Origin: Diphasiastrum complanatum
Taxonomy: Eukaryota > Streptophyta > Lycopodiopsida > Lycopodiales > Lycopodiaceae
NCBI GenBank assembly: GCA_029204225.1
Contig: CM055096.1
Span: forward strand, 71,704,349 to 71,768,348
Direction: 5' to 3'
Length of the DNA stretch: 64,000 bases
Part shown: in pieces, positions 24,901 through 36,900 of the stretch
How positions within the stretch are numbered: position 1 is the first letter of the stretch
How the letters are laid out: the number at the start of each line of letters is the position of its first letter
Made by a program: the position numbers and the translations under genes
The notes under the pieces: generated by a model
What the model saw: only the letters and a program-made list of their open reading frames with translations
Database searches by the model: none
Told to the model about the DNA's origin: nothing

Positions 24901-27900
24901 TATCAGATATAGACGGTAGAAATTCAATACAATAGCAGATGCCCTTAGCATAATGCCTATGATAAACAAGCTGAGTTTTACTCAGATTCATAATGAGATA
25001 CTCGAGTCCTTGAGAGGGAAGTGCCAGCATGATGCATTCTTCTCTACTATCTGGAACTCAGTCCAGAGCATACAGTTACAAACTCTAGAACCAGTTCTCG
25101 GGGCTCATTTTATTCTGACCAAAACAACCGTTAGAGCTCCAGAGTTAGCGAGGTTGTTTGTAGACGGGCTATTTAAATTGTACGGTCTACCTTCCGGCAT
25201 AGTCAGCGACTAGGACGGTAAGTTTAATGGAAATTTTTGGAGGGCAATATTCCATCATCTCCATACTAAACTTAATATGAGTACCATTGACCATCCACAG
25301 ATGGACGGTCAAACAGAGAGGGTAAATCAGGTGCTGGAAGATATGCTTCGTGCATACGTCGACAAGAAGCAGACTACTTGGGAGGAGTATCTCTCGATAT
25401 TAGAGTTTGCTTACAACAGTACCAAACGTTCAGCTACGGGATACAGCCCATTTATGTTGATGTACGGTTTTCAGCCACGCTCACCCACAGCTGTAGGGTT
25501 TAAACAAGAAAAAGTTGAAGCAGCCAGAAACTTTTTAGAGGACCTAAACCAGATGATAGAACATGCTAAGTGTAGCATTAGGCAGTCCCAGGATCGAGCC
25601 AGACATTATGCAGATCCACACAGACGGGATGTGCAGTTCTCCACTGGTGAGAAAGTCTACTTGAGAGTCCCAGTTGGCTCTAAAACCCTCAAATCAGGAG
25701 TGTGTGCTAAGTTGTCTCCAAGGTATTGTGGTCCCTTTACCATCAGTAGGAGACTAGGCGAGGTCACCTATGAACTAGAACTCCCACACAGTAGTAAGGT
25801 TTTTCCAATCTTTCATGTAAGTTTGTTACGAAAAGCCTTAACCAGATCAAAAAATCTGGTAGGGGATAGTGTTCTAGTTCTCCCATTGGATCCTCAGCAA
25901 CCTCCACATGAACCAAAGGAGATTATTGATAGTAGAGGGACGCAGACTCGTCATACTCTATACCGAGAATATTTGGTCAAGTGGAATGATTAGCCTGTTG
26001 AGAATGCCACTTGAGAAAGAAGCAGCGTCCTTCGCAATATTTTTCCAGACTTTGTTTTAGAGGACCAAGACGGTTCTTAAGGGGGAGGGAGTGTTACGAG
26101 CTCGTGACCAGTGCCGAACCCTAGAGAACACAGATAGGTCATATACTACAGTCAGGGTCGTGTCCAGCACAGTCTAGGGACCCTGTCAGCAGGACAAGGC
26201 CCCCAGTTGGGTCCCGACGTGCAGTCGGCCACGTCAGTGCCACGTGGCCGACACTTGGCAGTTGCATGCTACCAGTCCTCCCACTGGGCTAGGAGGGGCT
26301 TACTCTATATCAGGGAGTAGGCAAGGTTGGGTGGATCAGTTAGTGTTTGGCCTACTATGGTGTTAGGATCTATTACAGAAGGACTGGGATCAGCATCTAT
26401 GTTTAGTTGAGTATAGCTATAATAGCTCAGTTAGTACCAACATTCTTGTCTCTCCCTTCTTATTATCTCATGGTTATGCACCCCTGTTACCTGGGATACC
26501 TCTTCCTCCTGAGGATACACCTATTACAATTGCATCTTTTCTATCAGGTGCTCGCGAGCTTATTTCTCAGGCCAGCACACATCTACAGCACGTCCAACAG
26601 CGGTACCAGACTTCTGTTGATCGTCATCGACGACATGTTCAGTTTCAGGGTGGGGATATGGTTTATCTACGCCTTCGTTTTGCTTGACACCACTTTATTT
26701 AGGGCCATGTTTCCACTGAGAAGCTTGCACCACGTTATTATGGACCTTATCGCATATTGGAGGTTCTTAGTCCTGTGACATATCGGTTGCAGCTTCCTTC
26801 TTCGACACGGGCCTATGATATATTCCATGTCAGTTTATTACATGCTGCTATTGAGGATGATGCTCCTCGTGATGCTGAGTTTCCTACTGATCCAAAGTTA
26901 TTTCCCCTCCTACCTGCTGCTATTCTACAGGTGCGTCTTCATCATAGTCGGCGCCGGCGGCAGATTCAGTTTTTGGTACAGTGGGATGGTCGTCCTGTTG
27001 AGGAGGCCACATGGGAGCCTATGGATGTGTTCTATCATACACCTTTACTTGCGGACCAGGCTCGTGCTCTTGCTGCACTTATTGACTCCTCTGTTACAGT
27101 TGCGGATACACCAGGACCTGTTGCTTGATCCTATGCTGCCTCTTCATTTCGTGGGGGGGCTTTCTTTTGTGTCGGGGAGAGTTATGGACAACTCTTTACA
27201 TTTGCCATGTCCAGTCGCACCTACTTTACCTTTACTTTTTATGCATAAGCAGACCTTGGGCCCTCTATTTTATTGTTTACTGACATTTAGACTATATGGT
27301 TGGCCATGGGCCTTATTATTCATTTATCGACATATTACCTTTAAAGGGCGCACTATTTTCCCTCCCAGTTGACTATTATCCTCTGGACCCCTTTTTAGGG
27401 CTTCTTGTTGGGTATAAGTAGGGCTCCAGTGTCACTTACATTTTTCAGCTTATGATATGGATCTCTCTCCTTTAGCCTCCTTAGTCTCTCCTTTTCTTGC
27501 TTTCTAGGATTAAGTCTCGCTTTTATGCTACTTTCTAGATTTCTCGTGGATCCGTTCGTAACTGCTGTATCATGTAGCTGAATGTTTGAAAATGTTATAA
27601 GCAAACTCTAATATCGGAAGATATTCCTCCCAATCATTTTTCTTTTTGCTTGAAGCATATCATTGTCACTTCTTAAACCTACTTGGGAGTCTTATTCACG
27701 GCGCCATTGCTTCGCTTCTGTCAGGCTGCTTTTAAAAGGGTTTCATTGGGTCCCTCTGCATTGGTCCAGTTTGAGAGAGGTTGTACTTTAAATCATGTTT
27801 TTGATCCTTCTACCAGATGCCAACTCTTTGTTACACGGGTGTCTCCAGCAGTCATGTATGGTTCCGAGATTTGGCTACCGGGTCTTTCTCTTCGGGATTG

Positions 27901-30900
27901 GCAGCTATTTTCCGTATTCAGACGAATATGTTGTCACGCATGATTCGGGCCAAGTCGACTACGCCACATGATATTCTTTGCACGGAGTTTGCCACCCCTC
28001 CCATCATTCTGGAGGGGGTTTTTCATACCATACGCCTTCTTCAACGAATTCAGCATATTCACTCTTCCCACCCGGATAGATATGTACTGAGAAACAAACA
28101 ATTATATTAAAACTTTCTGAATTTTATCAAAGTTTAGGAGGAGACTCATGCTAGTCTCTTTAACGACAGAGAAATGACTGAGCTAGTAAACCATTTTAAA
28201 ATTCTGAAAATGGTTCACCTCAACTGATCTTCTTAAGTTGCCAATCCAGCATACGAAGTATCCAAATTACAATCTTGCAAGAAACTAGTTCGTATTCTTC
28301 AACTTTGAACAAATCGAAAGAATGCTTTTAAGGGACGGTAAACCCAATACTTGAAATCTTTGCATAGAAAATCTATTGTCTTTCAACAATTTAAAACTAC
28401 TCCAACCCCTTAACTTTGCATGGGAATCCGGTTCATATTCATTATCTTGAACATTTTTCCACTGGCTGAGCGAAGTTTGTAGGATGTGGGTAGTTCTATC
28501 CTTTTCTTCGCCATTAAATGTAGGCGGTTTTAGGTCTTTGAGAGTACTCGGATTAGACCTAATGATTGACTTTCCTATGTCTACTTGATTTTTTTGAAAT
28601 TACTAGTAACTGAGGACTACTAGGTGCTGATAACTGAGAAGCACTACCCGAATATGTCAAATCAGCAAATGATTGATCTTGTATTGATTGCATGTTAGCT
28701 AGGGCTGCCTTTTATTCATCCACTTTAGTTACTACTTGAAGATACTGTTTCTTAGTTTCAAATTCTTCTCTATGTATTCCTCATCGACATCCATGTGGTT
28801 TTTTCCCTTTTTCTATTCGTAATGCTTGCACTTTTACTCGTCAATGATGCTTACTAGATAAAGTGAGGTTTCCTTAAGAGTGGCCATATTAGAATCATAG
28901 AAGCCACGGTTCTCAGAACCGTGGGTCCTGGGAACTGTGGTGGGAACCGTACCACGGTTCATGAATCGTGGTACGGTTCCTATAGTTAATTAATTAGTTA
29001 TTTTTTTCCCAATTTCCCCCCAAAACCCCTCCCAAGGCATTTTTGGTCCTCATTTCATAAATTTCACAGATTTCACACAGATTTCACAAATGGTCCTCTG
29101 ATTTCACAAATGATTTCTGCTCGTTGGCAGACTTTCATGCACAGCTCTTTCGTTTCTAGTATTTTTCTTTTCTACTCTACACGCTACATTTTTCACAGAT
29201 TTCACACAGATTTCACAAATGGTCCTCTGATTTCACAAATGATTTCACAGATTGAACCAGATTTCACAGATGTCACAGATTTTTTTTGGCATTTTTTTGA
29301 GGGTGGGAAACAAAAAAAAAATTAATTAATTAATTAATTAATTAATTAACTGTACGGTTTACCACTTTTCCAGGCAAAATTTTTTGTGAACCGTACGGTT
29401 CTCAGAACCGTGGTGAATCGTGAATGGTTCATTAATTCTATGATTAGAATGTAGAAAGGAAACAAAATAAAATCCAATTTCAAACAGAAAAAGGAACGAA
29501 AGCTTAACTCTCGTTTAGGATCATTGGCAAGAAAACCCGTTAGCTTTCAGTTGAGCTGGCACCCGTTGGGAACTGGTCTGACTCCAAAATTAATTATTGC
29601 ATGGCATGTGACTGAATGGGCATGACTGGCCCTCATATCTACTGCATGGCATGCATGCATGCCACTGATCCACACTGTTCTCTGCCCTCCAGTGGTTAGA
29701 AGTACTGTTAGCTTTAGTACAGTTACAGTCGCTTAACAGCTATCTACTGCTTGCTAGACATTGAGGATGCACTGTTGAATGTGCCACATGTACATTAGTT
29801 TGGTAGTAAATTTCCTTTGTATTCTTATCTGTCACTTTGCTAATTATAATCATATACACTTGGTTCTTTGGCTAGTCGATCCTTGTAGGTCTGGATCCTA
29901 AGAACTTGTAGTGTTCATGCATCAATTGCTATCATCGCATATACAAGGGGATGTTCCAGTATAGCAAGTAGCATTGCATATACAAGTGGATGTTCCAGTA
30001 TAGCAGTAGTATCAAAGGCATCGATTCGCAATCTTCCTCCGCTTGCTTCACATGCTTGAGGTATACTCTATGATGCTACTGGGTGAACAAGAAAGCTTAC
30101 AACCATATATTTTCCTTTCTTTGAGCTGTGCATTGATGAAAACTTGCTGGCTATGCTTTGCTGCCTCTTTGAGCTGTGCATTGATGAAAACCCACTGGTT
30201 ATGTTATGCTGCCTTGTGATATCTTGTATCCAATATTTTTACCATTCTAAAGCACTTATCTAATAAGAAAGGCAGTGCAAATGTGTAAGTCTTTGCAGAG
30301 GCCTTGTGGTTTGTTTGTTGAGGTTGCTGTATGCCTCCCTAGGAACAAACTTTGAAGTTTTCATAAGTTAAAGTCTCTATGCACGCAATAGAATTGTGTA
30401 TTTCGTGTGTGTAGTACTTTCTTTTCTGTAATGTGCTACACGTATATTCAGGAAAAGTAATCTTTGCTATTTATGGGGCATAATTGAATAGACATTTTTT
30501 CATAACTTCAATTCATAGTACCCACGGTGCTCAGAACCGTGGGGTGAACCGTGGTAAGTTCATCATAATTAATTAATGTTTTGGCCTCATTTGATTAAAA
30601 TTGAACTTTGAAAAAAAATTAATTAATTAATTAAATGGTTCACCAACCTTCTGGCCAAATTTTTTTGAGAACCGTACGGTTCTCAGAACCTCGGTGAACG
30701 GTCCACAGTTCATTAATTCTATGCTTCAATTGTTCCTCGATTGATGCCTGTGATAAGGCTTTCTGGTGGAGTAAGTGCTTAGTGCATTGCAAAACACTGA
30801 ACTGGCTATTCACAGACCCATCCTTAGTCTAAATTAACTGATTCTTAATCAGCGTGTCGAGTATACAAAAAACTAGCAGCCAAACAGACTTACGTTGCAT

Positions 30901-33900
30901 ATGTGTGGGGTACCAGGAATCTCATCATTGCTGGCAGTTTTCTTTTGGCCTGGGAAAAAGTAAACTTTAAGTATAGACCCCTTCCCCAAGACAGCGCCAT
31001 TACGATGCTTTATAGTTGCTTCTATTTCAGCATCTCCCTTGTTAGAATCGATGAAGCTCCGAATCTCTATTTCCTAAAGCAAAACAACTGAGTCAGTTTC
31101 ACATAAACAGCCAAAAACGTTGTCAAGTTTTCAGCCACGCTATATTGCACTTATGATACAAGAGATGATCCTGCTACGACATGATATGTACCAATCAGCT
31201 CATCAGCCACATCTGCTTGAACAGTTTTTTATGAGTTTTGTAGGAAGCTCTCAGGTTTTTATGGATTATGATAACCTACTGGTATTGCAAACACTTGTGC
31301 CGGTCTTAACCGCATGCTGTGTCTCATCTGTCTAACTTCCGGCCGCTGATGAAGCCACACTTTGAATGGCATGCCAGAAGATCGAGAATGACAGTACCCA
31401 TCAAATGCCTCACTTGCAAGATAACAGGAGAAAGCGATAAGCATAAAGTAGCGTTCTAGATATTCCACACCACGATTGAGAGCTGCCCTCCTGACATGTC
31501 CTTCAAGGTTCTGCTGGTTGAAAACCCTCCTGTATTGGAGGACAGCCTGACGTAGGTTTTGCATTGCTGCACAGCGATCAATGACTGAATCCAGAGCTCC
31601 TCTGGCTTCAACAGCGTTTTCTAGCAAACGAGTAACCTTTCGTACAATTGGAATGTCATCCATCACAAAAGAAGATGCAGATTTTTGTCGTTCAGTTCTT
31701 GATGATTCATCTTTTTTTCTACAATGAGAATCTGTTTCACCAGTCTCCTCTCCACTGCTAGACCCACTATCAGGTTCCAGATTTTTATCAACAGCTGGCG
31801 GCATCTTTAAGGGTCTTCCATATTCACAGCGAAGCTTTACAAGGCAAGCTATGACTGTGCCTGTTGTTGTACGTCCTCGTCCCATCTTCAAGAATGCAAA
31901 ATTGTGCGCATCACACGTGTTATGATTCTGAAAAGAAAACCAAGAATTTCTATGTCTGCCTGTTTTTCTTATGGCAATGCGGGTCTGTTTATATACCTAG
32001 ATGCTTAATATACCTGGCAGTTGAATACCAAAATGGTATTAATAGGTGCTGAAGTAATGTTCGAAGCAAGAATCCCAAAGTCAGAACTTTTGGGGGCCTT
32101 TCCATCAGTGATAGGAACGCGTCTATACTGGACATTAAAGCCCTCAGATTCCAAGCATTTGAATACTTCCAACGGTGTCTTCACCACTTTTGGGCTGATT
32201 GGCTCCCAAGCACCGAAGATTTGTCCACCTTCGGTTTCATGGTTCACCATAATAGCGTCATCATATCTCTCAGCCTCTCGTAAAACATCCACTTTTAGTC
32301 GTGCTTCCATTTGTTCCACTCTTTCTCTGTCTATCCCCTGCCAAAACAAGAATGAAAGAAACTGGCAAGCTTCGATCAATTTTTCCAGCTGCGGGACAGA
32401 AAACCTTAACCAATTTTTTAATTGACTCTTAACTTGCAGCTGTCTCAGCTTTGAAACAAAACTTTTGAGGATTCAGCACTCGCTTTACTTAATGAACAAC
32501 TTCCATGGAACACTCGAGCACTTTATCCCCTGACAAAGAAGTTATGAAATGGGGCTCACTGGTATAAATGATTTCTTGTACATTTGAAGAAGTGTTACTC
32601 ACCGTGTATTCAAGCATGTTCTTAAATGGTCGTTCAACCTCACGCAGCACAAAGGGTTTTCCATTTATGTAAATAACAGGTTCCTCACGCATGTTATGCC
32701 ACAACACTGGAGTCCCCCCTTGACTGTCACCAACTTTTCTTAATACAGTACGTATCCCATCTACTGTTGGATTAGCGACCCCATAAACAGGAAAGCCTGG
32801 TACTTTTCTGAAGTTTGGAGCTCCTTCTACAATCTCTGGAAGATTCAAATTCTGACAACTACGGCAATGATCACTTTTTAGAACAGTCTGCCTGCCAAGA
32901 ACTCTACCATTTCTGGAAGCGACAATCATTTCAATTTTACTTGGGCGTCCATCTCCAAATGGAGCTGTCTGTTTGATGAATCCTGGAGGAGTGTTTCCAT
33001 AACCTAAGGCACCCATTGGATCCCGTCTTAACAACCTGCAAATGACACATTGAGTGAGCCTTTGAAGGTTATTATTAGTACTCAAAAAGTGGGAATTCTT
33101 TCACTTTAGACCACTTTAGAGTTATAAAGTCAAAAGCTAACAAATGTGTCCCATCCATTCCAGTTCACGATCCAGCTACAGCCAATTTCATGCACACATC
33201 ACTATTTCAGACATATTGAACATCATTAGCCTTATCTTAAAAGGAGAATGTCTAAGCATGCATAGGAGACAATCATAAGTAGGGCTCCTCCCACAATGTG
33301 GCCCCTAAAATTTTAGCCTTTCAACTTTGTCAAAGAAGCAGCCATGCATCCAAAAATTAGCCAATAACTCAGCTGTGAAGTTGTCATATGACAAGATCAT
33401 ATCCAAAAACAATGTTAAAAAACACATAATACATGTTCGTCTGGCATGATTACTGTAACTACATTGTTAACCATCAACTAGAATTCAGAAGCTCTCTACC
33501 ATCCCTTTTTCACCTTAGTACTGCTGCTGCCATCAAATTTATCACGAAGCAATCTAGTTGTGAACTGTAATGATATTCCTGCCAATTAGACAAGTCACCT
33601 TCGCAGGATGCTATAAAGTTCTGGTCTTGCACTCATCCACTGCTGGAAGTCACCCAGCCCAGGCATTCTTCCGGCAAGGGCTAAATGGTCAGTGTGAATG
33701 TACACAGCAAAACAGATGAGAAAGTAGTACCGCTCCAGGTATTCTACAAACAATGACAAAGCTGCCTCACGCTTCTTTTCATCTGCTTGACGTTGAATGT
33801 TATTTCGATACACTGCTATTGCTTCTCGCAAGTTCTACAAAAAATTTCATTGGATTGACATGCTATCAGTTAGAAATCAATAGATACAACATGGGAAAAT

Positions 33901-36900
33901 CATGCTCTTAAAGTTGAGAAATTATTGGTTTAAGCTGTAGCTTCTAGTGTATAACTAGCACAACAAGAATTACAACTGAACCAAACTACTTCATAGAAGA
34001 ATGCCTAAAGCTTGGTGCTTCTTCTCCCCGATTAACATTTCATAAGGCTAGAAGATGTTCTTGTTACCTGCATGTCAGAGCATTTATCTATGACATTATC
34101 AACCTGCCGCTTTCCTTCAACACCACCCTGCCAACGAACAATAAACTCATTTTAGAGGAAGCTCTTTTAAGCGAGGCTCTCTTGGACCATTTGAAAGACA
34201 AAAGTCATGTGCATCAGATGTACATGCCATACTATTCGTTTATCAATTCTCATGGATTCGGGCTATATGCTAGATACCTCCAATGCACGAATAAGGCTCC
34301 GAACGACCGTATACTCCCCTCTTCGGAATGCCTCTTCGTTATCCGGGACCTCATAGTGCTCATCATCAGACTCATGCACTTGAGCTCTAGAGCTTATCCT
34401 TCTGAGACCTTCACGGCAGAGAAAATGTCTGAGGCACACCTTGCTTGGTGTCATTTGCAGTCTGGCCCAAAACTTGTAGAATGATTTTGAAAAGTGCTGG
34501 AGACCAAAACATCATCTCTACTATATGAAATTTCACTGTCTGGTGCTCTGATGTTGATGCAAATGGTTCTTAGAATTTATGGCGAGGACAAGTTATTGAG
34601 AGACTTACGTTTCAAAGAACAATGTAATCAGAAGAAAGTTTCTGTTGATATATCTGATTGGCAAGCTATTATGAAATAGAATACAACGATATGAAATGGT
34701 GCTGGCAAAGCAAATCCATAATGATATCAGGACATATGTGAAATTCCTTGCGGGAACAGAGGTAACAGGGAGAACTAGAAACTTATGGAAGATTCAGTAG
34801 CTAGTGTAAAGAATAAGAAAATCACTCCTTTCAGTGAGATCAAAAGTGATGCTTAGCTCAACATTGTGCAATTCCCAAAAAGGCTTGACAGAGGTAACAG
34901 GGAGAACTAGAAACTTATGGAATATTCAGTAGCTAGTGTAAAGAATAAGAAAACCACTCCTTTCAGTGAGATCAAAAGTGATGCTTAGCTCAACATTGTG
35001 CTTTCCAAATGCAATGACGATTTTCACCAAAACAAGTTAAATGCAAATGACTTTTACTTAAGTTTAAATAGGGTGTGCTATTTAATGGACACGGGACCAC
35101 GGTCCCACTCCTTACCAGGGGCAAGTGAACATTCCTTCCTTCCTCCCTCCGTCCCTCCCACCCTTCCCTTGGCAACTGGGATTAGCTCATGTTGGCATCG
35201 ATTCCTGCCAGCATCCATTGTGAATAGGATGCCACCTCCAATCATGTGTGAAGGTGGAAGACGCGACTTGAAATGGCCTCAACCAATCATTTTGGGCCTC
35301 TGTACTCACCTGGATCCTATGTGAAATTGCTTAAATAAATTATAATCCTATTGTTATATTGCTCATGTGCATATCTACCTTCTGTTTAGAAACTCTGCAA
35401 ACTCCTGAGCCCCCATGGAGGTTGTGGGACGCTTAACAACTAGCTAAGGGAAATCAGCAAAGCTCCCACTGCCCAGATTGCCACTAAATTTTGTATTCCT
35501 TTTACTTATAGTCTTCAAGACTTTTGGATACATTATGAGTGAATCATTTTGGCATATACAAAATCTTTATGTTCCTAAGCATTTTATCTTCACGTAAGGC
35601 CTTGCAAAAGAACAAAGACTGGGCTCACCATTGTGCTGGGTAACCAGGCTGTTCATGAAGATAAATTGTTTTATACAAACATTTCAAGAAGTATTCAGAG
35701 TTCAAAAGTATGCAAAGCAATAGCAGCTGTGTAAAAATCTAGTACCAATTCCCATTCGACCCTGGTGTATAAGAGTAGCAATGACCATGCCAGTTGTTGT
35801 ACGACCTCGTCCCATCTGACAATTGAACACAAAAGCTGTGCCTGCATCTGTTCGTGATATGCGTTGCACCTGTACCGAACAGTGAGAAATAAAATCAAAT
35901 ATTTACAAGACAACTTACTAATGAGTTTTAGAATCAAGAGGTATGGCTGATGTGTAGAAAAAATTGATGACCAAGTATAATAGACATATAATTTACCAGA
36001 AGATCAAAATCTCGCTCCTTTGGTGACTTCTCGTCTGTGATGGGTACCCTTTCATAATCAACGGGAAATCCCTCTCCTCGAAGACCCTCATAAGCCTACA
36101 GAGAGAAGAAAAATCATTTGTTGGTTCTCAATGCAGCACCATATTGGTAACTGTTTTCACAATAAGAGTTACACGAAACCTTTACCTGAACGTACGGGAG
36201 AATTATTACCTCAAGCGGTGTTTTGACTGAATCTTCATCAATTGGCTCCCATTGATCGATCATCTGTCCATCAGGAGTTTCGTCTGATACCATGAATTTG
36301 TTTGCATATCTGTTCAAAATGTGAGAATATGCTTAATATCTATAACCAGATTGAACTTTGCAGCGGACCACACAGGTTTCCTTTTTCAATCCATGATTCA
36401 TCTCAGAAAACACCTAGGACTTTCCGTGCTTTAGTGGTCATTCTATCTATTTCACAAGGATATAAAGTCCTATGGCAAGGTACCCAAACAATTTCAAAAT
36501 AGTTGCTCATCAAATGCGTTTGGTTAAATTTCCAGAGATTGGGCATACCGACTTGCTTCTCGCAACACGTCTTCTTTCAGTCGAGCTTCCATTTCTTCCA
36601 CTCTAGCTCTATTAATACCCTGTAGGAAAGAAAATACCATGAAGAAGCCTGTTTTTGTAGTGGATCCAAACGTCAGTACAAAGTGCTGAAAGATGGAAAT
36701 TCTAAATCGAGTACCCAATGCGATGATACATATATGAGTGAAGGACTGTCCTTGTGGATGGTGCTAGATGCATTGAAGGTTTGTAAGAGGAGAGATTATT
36801 GCAATATTAGCTCTAGCGAATCAAGAGCCTAGTGGGATATGACTACCTAGTATCTGTATGATAACTGGCGTCCCATGGCCTCGGCTCTCCCTAGTATACA

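Larger units (their letters stand above)
21326..26377 (+). mobile_element. Element B2: family B chromovirus with both LTRs
   Basis: 5052 bases with the TSD GAAGG at 21321-21325 and 26378-26382, inserted in the D1 integrase gene. 5'LTR 21326-21665, primer site tggtatcaaagcc at 21667-21679, 3'LTR 26092-26377. Gag is reduced (N-terminal coiled part and zinc knuckle but no capsid domain). Protease, RT, RNase H, partial integrase and chromodomain follow. The RT active site is destroyed by a stop and an Asp-to-Asn change. It is the youngest insertion in this nest by position. Confidence 0.94.
15170..27563 (+). mobile_element. Element D1: chromovirus with AG...CT LTR ends, hosting B1 and B2
   Basis: 12.4 kb including the nested elements, with the TSD GCTGT at 15165-15169 and 27564-27568. 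LTRs at 15170-15579 and 27180-27563 begin AGTTATGG and end CGTAACT. The primer-binding site tggcatcagagcac lies immediately after the 5'LTR. Gag is partly deleted. Zinc knuckle, protease, RT, RNase H, integrase and chromodomain are recognisable in the order expected, broken by B2 and by frameshifts. It inserted into the integrase of element C, whose reading resumes on the other side. It is the only D-family copy here with RT. Confidence 0.93.
8071..29738 (-). mobile_element. Element C: minus-strand chromovirus shell carrying later insertions
   Basis: A Ty3/gypsy element read on the minus strand: 5'LTR remnant (about 29520-29738), gag remnant (28140-28887), integrase fragments (27569-27680 and 14966-15164), chromodomain (14554-14754), polypurine tract and a 3'LTR (14428-14542 plus 8071-8296). 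The TSD GCTAT flanks it at 8066-8070 and 29739-29743. Protease, RT and RNase H are missing; a LINE-like fragment stands in their place. The integrase resumes in the same context on both sides of D1, which shows that D1 inserted into C. It is related to family B at protein level. It is the oldest layer of the nest and badly decayed. Confidence 0.8.
7640..30893 (-). other. Paladin intron 14, 23.3 kb, full of nested transposons
   Basis: The intron runs from donor AAC|gtaagt of exon 14 to acceptor aatgcag of exon 15, and reading phase is kept across it. About 21.7 kb is one nested insertion complex (8071-29738). The remainder is unique AT-rich sequence plus one small MITE. The original intron without the complex and the MITE would have been about 1.4 kb, similar to its neighbours. 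Confidence 0.85.

Noticed and set aside
29300-29350. ATTA repeat as a CRISPR-like or functional array
   Set aside because: Simple tetranucleotide repeat within the MITE. No spacers or conserved repeat units.
34990-35324. Candidate missing paladin exon between exons 7 and 8
   Set aside because: Frames on either strand here do not resemble the family and give no fitting splice sites.
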